From: Polynucleobacter sp. AP-Jannik-300A-C4
GTDB taxonomy: Bacteria > Pseudomonadota > Gammaproteobacteria > Burkholderiales > Burkholderiaceae
DNA: 64,000 bases
Assembly: GCF_018688335.1 (NCBI RefSeq)
Contig: NZ_CP061316.1
Location: forward strand, 1,054,001-1,118,000
Direction: 5' to 3'
The notes below the pieces were generated by a model. It did not search any database, had not been told where the DNA came from, and worked only from the letters and a program-made list of their open reading frames with translations. A program made the position numbers and the translations under genes. This document shows positions 54,114 to 64,000 of this stretch, piece after piece (position 1 is the stretch's first letter; the number at the start of each line of letters is the position of its first letter).

Positions 54114-56327
54114 TTAAGCGTGAGCCTTCTTCACCTCTAAGCGCCATGCATGAAGCAAAGGCTCGGTATAGCCATTAGGCTGCTCTAGGCCTTTGAAAAT
54201 CAGATCACTTGCTGCTTTATAAGCATAAGAGTCTTTGTAATTTGGCATCATCGGCTGGTACAAAGGATCGCCAGCATTTTGACCGTCAACTACTTTAGCC
54301 ATACGCTGCAAAGACTCATTCACCTGAGCTTCAGTAACAATGCCATGCAATAGCCAGTTGGCAATATGCTGACTAGAAATACGCAAAGTTGCACGATCTT
54401 CCATCAAACCTACGTTATGAATATCTGGCACCTTAGAGCAACCAACACCTTGGTCAATCCAGCGAACCACATAACCCAAGATACCTTGGCAGTTGTTATC
54501 CAACTCTTGCTGAATTTCTTCTTTAGACCAGTTAGCTTTTTCCACTACTGGAATAGTCAACAAATCATTAATCAAGGCTTCAGCTTCAGCAGCCGTATCT
54601 AACTGCTCCATCTCTTTTTGCAGTTGAGCGACATTCACCTGGTGGTAATGCAAGGCATGTAATGTTGCTGCAGTAGGTGAAGGCACCCAAGCAGTATTTG
54701 CACCTGCCTTTGGATGGACAATCTTTTGCTCAACCATAGCCTTCATCAGATCTGGCATTGCCCACATACCCTTACCGATTTGAGCGCGACCACGCAAGCC
54801 ACAATCTAAACCAGCGAGAACGTTACGACGCTCATAAGCTGACAGCCACTTACTGGTCTTCATATCGCCCTTGCGCATCATTGGACCTGCATGCATTGCT
54901 GTATGCATTTCGTCACCAGTACGATCTAGGAAGCCAGTATTAATAAAGGCTACGCGAGCACCAGCAGCTGCAATTGCTGCCTTGATATTAGCGCTCATGC
55001 GACGCTCTTCATCCATGATGCCAAGCTTCACAGTATCCGCGGGCAAGCCCAGCAACTTCTCAACACGACCAAAGAGCTCACCAGCAAAAGCAACCTCTTC
55101 TGAACTGTGCATTTTTGGCTTAACAATATAAACAGAGCCTTTACGAGTATTGCCAATTGCCTGAGTTGCAGGACGATTAATGTCATACAAAGCAATCAAT
55201 ACCGTAACTACTGCATCCAAGATGCCTTCGTAAATCTCTTTACCTTCACCAGTGATGATCGCTGGGTTAGTCATCAAGTGACCAACGTTACGAAGGAACA
55301 ATAAAGAACGGCCATGCAAAGTAACTACACCGTCTTTAGCATCCACTGCGCCAATGCCTGCTTTATATTGACGATCTGGATTGAGGGTGCGAGTAAAAGT
55401 TTTTCCACCTTTGCTCACTTCTTCAACCAAAGTGCCCTTGAGAATGCCTAACCAGTTTTCATAGGCAAGAACTTTGTCATCGCCATCAACCGCAGCAATC
55501 GAATCTTCTAAGTCCAAAATAGTAGAAAGAGCGGCTTCGAGCACAACATCGTTAACGCCAGCAGCGTCGCTTGCGCCAATCGTTTTAGTCTTATCAATCT
55601 CGATATCAATATGCACACCGTTATTACGCAGGAGCACTGAAGAAGGTGCAGCAGCATCACCTTGATAGCCAACAAATTGCTTCTCATCAGCAAGGCCTGT
55701 TTTGCTGCCATCCTTCAGGCTAACTACTAACTTGTTGCCATCAACCGCATACGCAGTAGCATCCGCATGTGAACCCTTAGCAAGAGGTGCTGATTGATCT
55801 AAAAACTTGCGGGCAAATGCAACAACCTTGGCACCACGAATCGCGTTATAGCCACCCGCCTTAGTTGCGCCATCTTCTTCAGAAATAACGTCAGTACCGT
55901 AGAGAGCGTCATACAAAGAGCCCCAACGTGCATTAGCGGCATTCAGTGCATAGCGGGCATTGAGCACTGGAACGACCAATTGCGGTCCAGCTTGAAGAGC
56001 CAACTCATCATCAACGTTCTTGGTAGTGCCAAGAACTTTTCCTGGCACGTCATCGAGATAGCCAATTTCTTGAAGATGTTTACGATAAGCGGGCATATCC
56101 TTAATCGGACCAGGATTGGCCTGATGCCATTTATCCAAGTCCACTTGCAAACGGTCACGCTTAGCCAATAAAGCTTCATTTTTAGGGCTTAGGTCTTTGA
56201 CGATTTCGTCAAAACCTTTCCAAAAGTCTGCGCTTTTAATACCTGTACCAGGCAAGACTTTATCTTCAATAAAGCGATATAAGGGTGTAGCCACTTGAAG
56301 GCTATTACATTGTGTACGTGCAGTCAT
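54114..56327 (-). CDS. glcB: Malate synthase G
   Basis: A 737-residue isoform G malate synthase condensing glyoxylate and acetyl-CoA to malate. Visible blocks are the N-terminal domain with [32 protein letters not shown] with the metal-binding region, [65 protein letters not shown] and the C-terminal plug domain. Isoform G, unlike AceB, is associated with glycolate and glyoxylate use. It is separated from purA by 59 bases and ends at the strong hairpin at 54052-54088. Confidence 0.97.
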   Translation of the reverse strand: MTARTQCNSLQVATPLYRFIEDKVLPGTGIKSADFWKGFDEIVKDLSPKNEALLAKRDRLQVDLDKWHQANPGPIKDMPAYRKHLQEIGYLDDVPGKVLGTTKNVDDELALQAGPQLVVPVLNARYALNAANARWGSLYDALYGTDVISEEDGATKAGGYNAIRGAKVVAFARKFLDQSAPLAKGSHADATAYAVDGNKLVVSLKDGSKTGLADEKQFVGYQGDAAAPSSVLLRNNGVHIDIEIDKTKTIGASDAAGVNDVVLEAALSTILDLEDSIAAVDGDDKVLAYENWLGILKGTLVEEVSKGGKTFTRTLNPDRQYKAGIGAVDAKDGVVTLHGRSLLFLRNVGHLMTNPAIITGEGKEIYEGILDAVVTVLIALYDINRPATQAIGNTRKGSVYIVKPKMHSSEEVAFAGELFGRVEKLLGLPADTVKLGIMDEERRMSANIKAAIAAAGARVAFINTGFLDRTGDEMHTAMHAGPMMRKGDMKTSKWLSAYERRNVLAGLDCGLRGRAQIGKGMWAMPDLMKAMVEQKIVHPKAGANTAWVPSPTAATLHALHYHQVNVAQLQKEMEQLDTAAEAEALINDLLTIPVVEKANWSKEEIQQELDNNCQGILGYVVRWIDQGVGCSKVPDIHNVGLMEDRATLRISSQHIANWLLHGIVTEAQVNESLQRMAKVVDGQNAGDPLYQPMMPNYKDSYAYKAASDLIFKGLEQPNGYTEPLLHAWRLEVKKAHA

Positions 56328-56386
56328 ATCAAAACCTCAAAACAAATATGTAAATTAAATATACAAACGTTAATTAAAAACTCTTA

Positions 56387-57754
<1,368 letters not shown>

Positions 57755-57775
57755 TTAGTACGTTATTAATGAAGC

Positions 57776-57804
57776 TTTATTTCTTTTTTATTTCTTTTTT
57801 ATTT
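57776..57804 (-). repeat. 11-base tandem repeat at the 3' end of hisZ
   Basis: On the minus strand, AAATAAAAAAG occurs twice in tandem (57804-57794 and 57793-57783), followed by a seven-base partial copy to 57776. The hisZ stop codon (57790-57788) is inside the second copy; because 11 is not a multiple of three, copy number sets the C-terminus of HisZ. Confidence 0.7.
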
Positions 57805-58951
57805 CCCATGAGCTGCCCTGCTTTACTAGCTCTCGATCACAAAGATACTCAGCAGTTTCCACAGCATCACCATTCATTTCCTGAATAACCACTTCACCGG
57901 CTTGACGCAGCTCAGCAAGCTTGCTAGCTAGGCTTGCATCGATAATCCAGGGCGCTAAGATGGCAGGCTTTCTTTGCGCAGCAGGCGCTAGATTAGCTAG
58001 GGTCAATAAATCCATTGAAAAACCAGTGGCAGGACGAGGACGTCCAAATGCTTGACCAACATGATCGTATCTACCACCACGAGCGATAGGCTGAGGCAAC
58101 TTATCTACATAAGCCGCGAACATCACACCACTGTGATATTGATAACCACGTAAGTCTGCTAGATCAATACTAAGCTCAACATTATTGGGTAGTGCAGCAG
58201 TTGCAGCAACTAGCATTTCTAATTGAGCTAAGGCATCGTCAATGAGGGGGTGTTTCGGCAGTGAATTTTTAGCGCTCACCAATACTTGCGTGCAAGGGCC
58301 ATTTAACTCAGTGAGCGCCATTAAGGCTTCGGCTGATTTAGCAGGTAAAGCTTTAGCCCAAATCGCTAAACGAGGACGATCCTTACTTTGTAGTAAACCA
58401 TAAAGAGTTTCGACATCACTCTTATCTAAGTTTTGCCCATCCAGGATGCCTTCAAGGACACCCGCATGCGAAAGGTCTAGATACACTTTATTTAGACCAG
58501 CAAGAGCCAAAGTCTGCAGTAGCAAAGTGACCGCCTCAAAATCAGCTTCCCATCCTGCGCAGCCATAAATTTCAGCGCCAATTTGCAACTCTTCCCGAGC
58601 AGAACTACCGACGGGTGTACGAGCATGTGCAATTGATCCCGCATAGCAAAGACGGGTTACACCCTGGCGATTCAATAAATGCGCATCAATCCGCGCAACT
58701 TGTGGGGTCATGTCAGCGCGCAGACCCAAGGTACGACCAGACAATTGATCAACCAACTTAAAAGTTTGTAAGTTGAGATCTGAACCAGTGCCGGTTAGCA
58801 GTGAATCTAGAAACTCCAAAATCGGTGGCGCAACAAGCTCATAGCCATAGGACTGATACAAATCGAGGATGGCACGACGCAGAGACTCTACTTTTCGAGC
58901 CTCGGCTGGTAAAACATCAGCAATATCTTCAGGAAGCAACCAACGATTCAT
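57788..58951 (-). CDS. hisZ: ATP phosphoribosyltransferase regulatory subunit
   Basis: A 387-residue HisRS paralog lacking aminoacylation. It starts MNRWLLPEDIADVLPAEARKVESLRR and contains LRADMTPQVARIDAHLLNRQGVTRLCYAG, EIYGCAGWEADFEAVTLL and the motif-3-like ARGGRYDHVGQAFGRPRPATGFS. It joins short-form HisG to form the first enzyme of histidine synthesis; hisG is not in the window. It lies 18 bases after hflC, in the hfl-purA cluster typical of betaproteobacteria. The C-terminal three lysines are encoded by the AAATAAAAAAG repeat. Confidence 0.95.
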   Translation of the reverse strand: MNRWLLPEDIADVLPAEARKVESLRRAILDLYQSYGYELVAPPILEFLDSLLTGTGSDLNLQTFKLVDQLSGRTLGLRADMTPQVARIDAHLLNRQGVTRLCYAGSIAHARTPVGSSAREELQIGAEIYGCAGWEADFEAVTLLLQTLALAGLNKVYLDLSHAGVLEGILDGQNLDKSDVETLYGLLQSKDRPRLAIWAKALPAKSAEALMALTELNGPCTQVLVSAKNSLPKHPLIDDALAQLEMLVAATAALPNNVELSIDLADLRGYQYHSGVMFAAYVDKLPQPIARGGRYDHVGQAFGRPRPATGFSMDLLTLANLAPAAQRKPAILAPWIIDASLASKLAELRQAGEVVIQEMNGDAVETAEYLCDRELVKQGSSWEIKKK

Positions 58952-58969
58952 GATCCGAAATATTCACTC

Positions 58970-59842
58970 TTAATTTTTTTTGTGCAGGAACTTGAAGAAT
59001 TCACCATTAGGCTCAACCACCATGACATCCTTCTTATCCTTGAAGGAGCTGCGGTAAGCCTGAAGACTTTGGTAGAACTGTGCGAACTGTGGATCGCGCC
59101 CAAATGCCTCTGCATATAGCGAAGTGGCTTTTGCATCACCAGAACCTTTAATCTTCTGCGCTTCACGATAAGCTTCAGCCAAAATAGTGTCACGCTGACG
59201 CTCAGCATTTGCTCGAATCTTGTCAGACTCTGCAGCACCAGTTGAACGTAACTCGTTAGCAACGCGTTTACGCTCAGCTTCCATACGTCTGTATACAGAG
59301 TCGCTAATTTCAGCCAAGAGGTCAACACGCTTGAGGCGAACATCGACGATTTCAACACCAATATCAGAAGCGTCATCAGCAACTTTTTTACGAATCCCCT
59401 GCATCACTTGTTCGCGTTGATCTGAGATGATTTCCCGGACTGTTCGCTTGGTGAACTCTTCGTTTAGTGCTGAACGCACTAATTGTGTAAGGCGATCTTG
59501 CGCTAAACGTTCATCACCTTTAAAGCTAACGAAGAATTTACGAGGATCAACAATGCGCCATTTAACGTAAGAGTCAACTAAGAGATTCTTCTTTTCAGAA
59601 GTAATAAAGCGCTCTGCTTCAGGAGTATCAATCGTCAAAATACGGCGATCGAAAAAGCGAACATTTTCAAACGGTGCTGGGTACTTCAATTGCAGACCAG
59701 GCTGTTCAATCACCCTGACAATTTGCCCGAAAGCAAATACCACCGCAAAGTTGCGCTGATCTACGACAAAAATACTAGAAGCCAGTACATACCCGAGAGT
59801 AATCAGACCAGCGATAGCAGCTAAGAGACGATTTGCGTTCAT
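58970..59842 (-). CDS. hflC: Protease modulator HflC (SPFH/Band 7)
   Basis: A 290-residue membrane-anchored protein: signal-anchor RLLAAIAGLITLGYVLASSIF, then SPFH domain with VDQRNFAVVFAFGQIVRVIEQPGLQLKYP-type start, VDSYVKWRIVDPRKF, GVEIVDVRLKRVDL and the helical ERQRDTILAEAYREAQKIKG region. It pairs with HflK in a large periplasm-facing complex around FtsH. Its ATG overlaps the hflK stop by one base (TAATG). Confidence 0.96.
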   Translation of the reverse strand: MNANRLLAAIAGLITLGYVLASSIFVVDQRNFAVVFAFGQIVRVIEQPGLQLKYPAPFENVRFFDRRILTIDTPEAERFITSEKKNLLVDSYVKWRIVDPRKFFVSFKGDERLAQDRLTQLVRSALNEEFTKRTVREIISDQREQVMQGIRKKVADDASDIGVEIVDVRLKRVDLLAEISDSVYRRMEAERKRVANELRSTGAAESDKIRANAERQRDTILAEAYREAQKIKGSGDAKATSLYAEAFGRDPQFAQFYQSLQAYRSSFKDKKDVMVVEPNGEFFKFLHKKN

Positions 59843-61344
59843 TATCTTGCATCCCCTCTATCACGACTTCTTAAGCCGTCGCGTTTTTCGGCAGCACCAA
59901 TACTCGGAGCATTACTCGAGCTTGGGCTAGTTACATTGTTGCTAAATGGAGCGGCTGGGTTACCTGTCGCGCCACCCACTGTTACTGATCCGGTAGGTGT
60001 AGAAGCTGAGACCTGACCAGCAGCAACTTGTGCACTCTCAGCGCTAACTTGCGCAATGATCTTATCTAGCGGCAGATAGAGCATGCTGTTGCTCTTAGTA
60101 GTGTCTACCAAGACTTTGGAAACATTGTTGTACATCTCGCGCATGCTATCAATGTACATACGGTCACGAGTCACACCAGGTGCCTTTGCATACTCAGTCA
60201 AGACTTGCTTGAAGCGATTCGCATCACCCTCTGCAGTTGCAACCACTCTAGCCTTGTAACCTTCAGCCTCTTGAATCAGTCTATCAGCCGTACCTTTTGC
60301 ACGAGGAATAATGTCGTTAGCGTATGCCTGCCCTTCACTCTTAAGGCGCTCCTGGTCTTGCCCTGCTTTTACAGCATCGTCAAATGCTGCTTGCACTTGC
60401 TCTGGAGGCTGAACGTTTTGAACAGTCACGCTCGTAACATAGATACCAGTTTTATAGCTATCTAGAATTTTCTGTATCGAGGCAGCTAAATCAATCGCAA
60501 TCTTTTCACGACCTTCGTACAAAACAGTATCCATCTTGCTACGCGCAACGATTTCACGCACTGCAGTTTCTGCAGCCTGAACCACAGTCATATCGGGATC
60601 ACGATTATTAAATAAATAATCTGTTGGATCTTTTAAACGATACTGAACTGCAAAACGCACATCAATGATGTTTTCATCTTCAGTCAGCATTGAAGTATCT
60701 TTTTGATTAGTTGCCTTAATCAAAATTGAACGCCCAACCTCTACAGAACGCACCCCTGAGACATTTACAGTTTGCTCTGCCTGGACAGGCCAAGGCATAC
60801 GCCAGTTAATACCAGGGCCAGACGTGTAAGAGTACTTACCGAAGGTAGTCACTACCCCAGACTGACCCTCTTGGATCATATAAAAACCACTCAAAAGCCA
60901 TATCAATCCTACGCCACCAGCAACCAGAATCACACTAGCTCTTGAACCAAAGGGATTGCTGAAATTGAAGTTAGGTGCACTCATGCCGCCACCACCGTTA
61001 TTGCCACCGCCATTACCGCGCTGGGATGGAGGTGGAATGTCAGTGCTGTTTGGCTTATTTGCAGGCTTGCTTGAGCCGCCTGGCTTTTTCTTACCGCCAA
61101 ATAAACTTCCTAGGCGGTCATTAAAGTCACGCCATAGCTCATCTAAATCTGGAGGACCGTCTGGTCGTGCAGGCCGATTCTGCGGTTGTGTTTCAACAGG
61201 CTTATCCGCATCTGGCTTGGCCGGATCAACTTTTGGGCTTTGGTCGGAGCTTTGACCCTCTTTCGCATCTTTAGATCCACTGCCTGGGTGACTATTACCC
61301 CAGCCTGGATCATTGACCGAGAACAGCTCAAGAAATTTACGCAT
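59842..61344 (-). CDS. hflK: FtsH protease activity modulator HflK (SPFH/Band 7)
   Basis: A 500-residue protein. Residues 1-130 are cytoplasmic, polar, and Pro/Gly/Lys-rich (with a GGGNNGGGG run), followed by a membrane helix near 135-156, the SPFH domain (IQEGQSGVVTTFGKYSYTSGPGINWRMPWP), and a helical stalk with RAKGTADRLIQEAEGYKARVVA. The C-terminal 70 residues are Ser/Thr/Gly/Pro-rich low complexity. HflK with HflC regulates FtsH degradation of membrane proteins. The start overlaps the hflX stop by eight bases. Confidence 0.96.
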   Translation of the reverse strand: MRKFLELFSVNDPGWGNSHPGSGSKDAKEGQSSDQSPKVDPAKPDADKPVETQPQNRPARPDGPPDLDELWRDFNDRLGSLFGGKKKPGGSSKPANKPNSTDIPPPSQRGNGGGNNGGGGMSAPNFNFSNPFGSRASVILVAGGVGLIWLLSGFYMIQEGQSGVVTTFGKYSYTSGPGINWRMPWPVQAEQTVNVSGVRSVEVGRSILIKATNQKDTSMLTEDENIIDVRFAVQYRLKDPTDYLFNNRDPDMTVVQAAETAVREIVARSKMDTVLYEGREKIAIDLAASIQKILDSYKTGIYVTSVTVQNVQPPEQVQAAFDDAVKAGQDQERLKSEGQAYANDIIPRAKGTADRLIQEAEGYKARVVATAEGDANRFKQVLTEYAKAPGVTRDRMYIDSMREMYNNVSKVLVDTTKSNSMLYLPLDKIIAQVSAESAQVAAGQVSASTPTGSVTVGGATGNPAAPFSNNVTSPSSSNAPSIGAAEKRDGLRSRDRGDAR

Positions 61345-62638
61345 CGTTTGGTGAATATTTTCGGTTAGGAATTGGGTTAAATTCGGAAGTCTCTGGTCGT
61401 TCGGGTAAAGGAGCTAAAAACTCGTCTGGATCCATTTGGACCTTAGCGCGATTCTGCTCGATCCTTATTCTATCAGTCATTTGAGAGCATTCAGCCAGCG
61501 CTAAGCGCAATAAATCAAGGCCAAGGCCAGTCTTGGCGGAAAGGAAAACCTGGCTCGGGATTCCCTCCGAATCGCGGACCAAAACAGCCCCTTCCGTAAA
61601 GGTCTGAGGCATCTGGTCAATCTTGTTCATTACCTCAATTCGAGGGATGTCATCAGCACCAATTTCTCGTAAAACCGCCTCTACTTCGGCCTTTTGCTCC
61701 CTAGCTACAGGGCTGCAGGCGTCGATAACATGCAAAATGAGGTCTGCATGGATCGTTTCATCCAAAGTAGCCCTGAAGGCCTCCACCAGCTGGTGGGGTA
61801 ATTCCCGGATAAAACCTACTGTATCGGAAACCACAATAGAACCCACTTCATCTAAATGGACTTTTCGGGAGGTGGTGTCCAGGGTCGCAAACAGCTGATC
61901 TGCCGCATATGTCCCTGCTTTTGTAAGGGCATTAAATAGTGTGGATTTACCCGCATTGGTATAGCCAACCAGGGATACGGAAAAGACATCTTTACGATTG
62001 CGTGCCCTTCTTTGGGTTCTTTGCTGGCGCTGAAGCTTCTCAAGCTCTGTTTCTAGGCGCTTAGCCTTAGTTGCCAGCATCCGTCGATCAAGCTCCATCT
62101 GGGTTTCACCAGGGCCACCACGAACACCAATACCACCACGTTGGCGCTCTAGATGGCTCCAGGCTCGCACCAATCTAGACATGCGATAACGCACTTGGGC
62201 TAGCTCAACCTGAGTTTTACCAATATGGCTTTGTGCTCTTTGACTAAAAATATCCAAAATCAGGCCTGTACGGTCCATGACATGAAAACCAATATGGCGC
62301 TCTAGATTACGTTGCTGTGTTGGAGATAAGGGATGATTAAAAATGACTAATTCAGCACCTTGCTCTTCCATCACTTTTTTAACTTCATTCGCTTTACCAG
62401 AGCCAATAAATAAAGCGGGATCCGTTTTACCCTTACGGGCAATCACACTAGCAGTAGGTATGGAGCCGGCACTGTCTGCAAGAAGGCTGAGTTCGGCCAT
62501 GCTGTCCGCAAAATCCTCGCGGCCCGTATCAACTCCAACCAAAACGGCGCGTGCCGCATCTACACCTGTTTTATACAGAGCTAACTTCTTCCGTGCGGAA
62601 CTCCACTGCACGGGCAGGGACGATTGTAGAGATGGCAT
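61337..62638 (-). CDS. hflX: GTPase HflX
   Basis: A 433-residue ribosome-splitting GTPase. The N-terminal domain includes [23 protein letters not shown] and [14 protein letters not shown], the linker ends [35 protein letters not shown], and the G domain has [24 protein letters not shown] and NKIDQMP. The ATG at 62638 makes a 68-base overlap with hfq and has no clear ribosome site. No other ATG exists before the conserved [10 protein letters not shown] segment; a CTG with GGAAG upstream at the end of hfq is an alternative. Confidence 0.93.
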   Translation of the reverse strand: MPSLQSSLPVQWSSARKKLALYKTGVDAARAVLVGVDTGREDFADSMAELSLLADSAGSIPTASVIARKGKTDPALFIGSGKANEVKKVMEEQGAELVIFNHPLSPTQQRNLERHIGFHVMDRTGLILDIFSQRAQSHIGKTQVELAQVRYRMSRLVRAWSHLERQRGGIGVRGGPGETQMELDRRMLATKAKRLETELEKLQRQQRTQRRARNRKDVFSVSLVGYTNAGKSTLFNALTKAGTYAADQLFATLDTTSRKVHLDEVGSIVVSDTVGFIRELPHQLVEAFRATLDETIHADLILHVIDACSPVAREQKAEVEAVLREIGADDIPRIEVMNKIDQMPQTFTEGAVLVRDSEGIPSQVFLSAKTGLGLDLLRLALAECSQMTDRIRIEQNRAKVQMDPDEFLAPLPERPETSEFNPIPNRKYSPNDA

Positions 62639-62813
62639 GCTTGTAGACCATCTGCGTTACGGTATTACGCAAGAGCACTACATACTGATCAAATGATTCA
62701 ATATTGCCTTGCAGTTTGATTCCGTTAACAAGATAGATGGATACAGGGACATGCTCTTTGCGCAAGGCATTGAGAAACGGATCCTGTAGTAATTGGATTT
62801 TGCTGTTATTCAT
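62571..62813 (-). CDS. hfq: RNA chaperone Hfq
   Basis: An 80-residue Sm-like protein: [33 protein letters not shown] is the Sm1 region, given in parts as [20 protein letters not shown] and [10 protein letters not shown], and the Sm2 motif is [12 protein letters not shown]. The C-terminal tail is short (about ten residues), as in many betaproteobacteria. It mediates sRNA-mRNA pairing. AAGGAG precedes the ATG. It heads the run hfq-hflX-hflK-hflC-hisZ-purA and is preceded by phased A-tracts. Confidence 0.98.
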   Translation of the reverse strand: MNNSKIQLLQDPFLNALRKEHVPVSIYLVNGIKLQGNIESFDQYVVLLRNTVTQMVYKHAISTIVPARAVEFRTEEVSSV

Positions 62814-62923
62814 ACTGCTCCTTATTGATTTTTATTCGTTGCTTCTTTTTTGGGAGTCTTGCTTTTTTTATTTATGCGCTACTTATTACTACTTAGTGCT
62901 ACTAACTGCGACTGTCTACCTCC

Positions 62924-62953
62924 AACATAAGGGGTCTGATATTCAAAAATCAA
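62924..62953 (-). promoter_or_regulatory. Candidate hfq promoter
   Basis: Minus-strand TTGATT (62953-62948) and TATGTT (62929-62924), 18-base spacer, four of six matches each. Start near 62917 would give a leader of about 100 bases. A mismatched hairpin GGGGCTTGAT/ATCAGACCCC overlaps the same region. Confidence 0.35.
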
Positions 62954-63011
62954 GCCCCCTAACTAAAATCTGGCTAAAACTTAGCTAAAACATACTTAAA
63001 CCATAACAAAA
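62945..63011. repeat. Phased A-tracts (intrinsically curved DNA) upstream of hfq
   Basis: Runs of A on the plus strand begin at 62945, 62965, 62976, 62987, 62998 and 63008, that is 20, 11, 11, 11 and 10 bases apart. Three 11-base units at 62959-62991 share the core CTAAAA. A-tracts in helical phase bend DNA; here they lie just upstream of the predicted hfq promoter and next to the der stop. Confidence 0.6.
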
Positions 63012-63033
63012 CTGTACCGCTATTTTTAACTTT

Positions 63034-64000
63034 TTACTTCTTTTTGCCTTTTTTACCTTTGTCCGCATCAACATAGGGGTTTTTGGCAGTATTCATCTGA
63101 ATACGTAATGGGGTGCCGCGTAACTTAAATACATCCCTAAAGCGGCCTTCTAAGTAACGCTTATAGCTATCAGTTACACCACTCAAAGATGTCCCATGAA
63201 TCACCACAATAGGTGGATTCATACCACCCTGGTGGGCATAGCGTAATTTTGGACGACCCATGCCTACACGCTTAGGCTGCTGATGCTCAATTGCCTCTTG
63301 CAAAATACGGGTCAGTTTTGGTGTTGGCAGTTTCGCCATTGCTGCAGCATAGGCAAGATCAACGTCTTTAAATAACTCTTTAAGGCCAGTACCTTTTTTC
63401 GCAGAGATGGGATGCACGTTTGCAAAATCGAGGAAGCGCAGTTTTTGAGCAATCTCCAAACGGGCACGCTCTTTAACGTAAGCATCCAAACCATCCCATT
63501 TATTTACAGCAACAACCAATGCACGCCCTGCTTCCACGATAAATCCCGCGATATGCGCATCTTGCTCCGAGATATCTTGCTGAGCATCGAGCATCAGGAT
63601 AACTACGTTGCAATCAGCAATAGCTTGCAAGGTTTTAACAACCGAGAACTTCTCAATCGCTTCAAATACTTTGCCACGACGGCGCAGGCCAGCGGTATCC
63701 ACCAGGATGTATGGCTTGCCATTGCGCTCAAAAGGAACTTCAATCGCATCACGCGTTGTTCCTGGCATATCGAATGCAATCACGCGCTCTTCACCGATCA
63801 ATTTATTGATCAAGGTGGATTTACCAACGTTAGGGCGACCCACTACCGCAATTTTCATTGGGCGATTAGGATCGTTTTCTTGCTCTTCTGGCTCAGGCTC
63901 TGGAACTCCCAAAGAATCCAAAGCATCGTCAATCAGACCACGCACACCATCACCATGTGCTGATGAAATCGGGAATGGCTCACCCAAACCTAATTCATGG
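63034..64000 (-). CDS. der: GTPase Der (EngA), C-terminal part; N-terminus beyond window
   Basis: The frame is open to the window edge, giving about 322 residues of a protein normally near 450. Present are the end of the first G domain ([14 protein letters not shown]), an acidic linker, the second G domain ([33 protein letters not shown]) and the C-terminal KH-like domain ([20 protein letters not shown]), ending in a Lys/Gly-rich tail. Der has two tandem G domains and acts in 50S subunit assembly. It lies 220 bases upstream of hfq in the same direction. Confidence 0.96.
   Translation of the reverse strand, partial: HELGLGEPFPISSAHGDGVRGLIDDALDSLGVPEPEPEEQENDPNRPMKIAVVGRPNVGKSTLINKLIGEERVIAFDMPGTTRDAIEVPFERNGKPYILVDTAGLRRRGKVFEAIEKFSVVKTLQAIADCNVVILMLDAQQDISEQDAHIAGFIVEAGRALVVAVNKWDGLDAYVKERARLEIAQKLRFLDFANVHPISAKKGTGLKELFKDVDLAYAAAMAKLPTPKLTRILQEAIEHQQPKRVGMGRPKLRYAHQGGMNPPIVVIHGTSLSGVTDSYKRYLEGRFRDVFKLRGTPLRIQMNTAKNPYVDADKGKKGKKK

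Noticed and set aside
61138-61345. Low-complexity Gly/Pro N-terminus of HflK as a frame error
   Set aside because: Gly/Pro-rich cytoplasmic N-termini are usual in HflK, and the frame is continuous with the membrane helix and SPFH domain.
62930-62958. Hairpin GGGGCTTGAT/ATCAGACCCC as terminator of der
   Set aside because: The stem has a C-A mismatch and a G-T pair, and no T-run follows it on the minus strand.

Overview
This window looks like a core chromosomal segment of a betaproteobacterium of the Burkholderiaceae, most probably Polynucleobacter or a close relative. The reasons are gene content and order: der, hfq, hflX, hflK, hflC, hisZ and purA run together in that order; the pyruvate dehydrogenase E3 carries its own lipoyl domain; a DUF2863 protein is present; aat and bpt are adjacent; the genes are tightly packed; and the base composition is moderate (judged by eye, not counted). 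I infer the genus from protein similarity as I remember it, not from a search.

Layout. 1-1606 (-): the 5' part of a DUF2863 gene, then yaaA. 1675-7596 (+): an aminotransferase, a Nu-class-like glutathione transferase, a 3-hydroxybutyryl-CoA dehydrogenase, a DUF3429 membrane protein, rarA, a DsbA-fold isomerase and a periplasmic cyclophilin. 7633-13477 (+): fused pabB-pabC, a NUDIX hydrolase, the N-degron transferases aat and bpt, pyrD and an IclR regulator. 13503-15526 (-): a PBP7-type peptidase and an EamA exporter. 15733-16299 (+): a phasin. 16395-22215 (-): aceE-aceF-lpdA. 22420-28657 (+): a PAS histidine kinase with a FixJ-type regulator, folD and an M3 oligopeptidase. 28669-33518 (-): glnA-ntrB-ntrC-xth. 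33716-38282 (-): yncE-like, polysaccharide deacetylase, sterol desaturase, EI24 and cinA-like genes. 38334-42416 (-): hrpA. 42434-46397: argA, yggX, rpiA (-), tal, trxC. 46421-49836 (-): a DUF2892 protein, rlmB, rnr. 49980-50066 (+): tRNA-Leu(CAG). 50121-54018: a small accessory patch with an orphan protein, a dienelactone hydrolase, a broken MFS transporter, a pore-like membrane protein, a 51-residue protein and a C39-like cysteine-protease-fold protein. 54114-64000 (-): glcB, purA, hisZ, hflC, hflK, hflX, hfq and the C-terminal part of der.

How the genes work together. glnA-ntrB-ntrC is a nitrogen-control operon with a readable sigma-54 promoter and two NtrC sites. The pdh operon, malate synthase G, 3-hydroxybutyryl-CoA dehydrogenase and phasin suggest acetyl-CoA, C2 and polyhydroxybutyrate metabolism. 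A FixJ-type two-component pair is divergent from aceE, with a phased operator-like sequence between them. aat and bpt form the leucine-transferring branch of the bacterial N-degron pathway. hfq, hflX, hflK and hflC combine RNA chaperone, ribosome GTPase and FtsH-regulator functions.

I see no CRISPR array, insertion sequence, prophage or rRNA, and no gene-free stretch longer than about 300 bases. The longest intergenic gaps, each about 200 to 220 bases, lie at 15527-15732, 22216-22419, 33519-33715 and 62814-63033, and all four hold regulatory signals described below. I did not find a clearly new multi-gene system. The observations most worth a second look are a Thr-to-Pro change in the sigma-54 contact loop of NtrC (GAFPGA), the phased TGATA array upstream of aceE, phased A-tracts upstream of hfq, an apparently leaderless argA, an MFS gene broken by a deletion that a short repeat can explain, and a 51-residue protein with a palindrome at its predicted transcription start.
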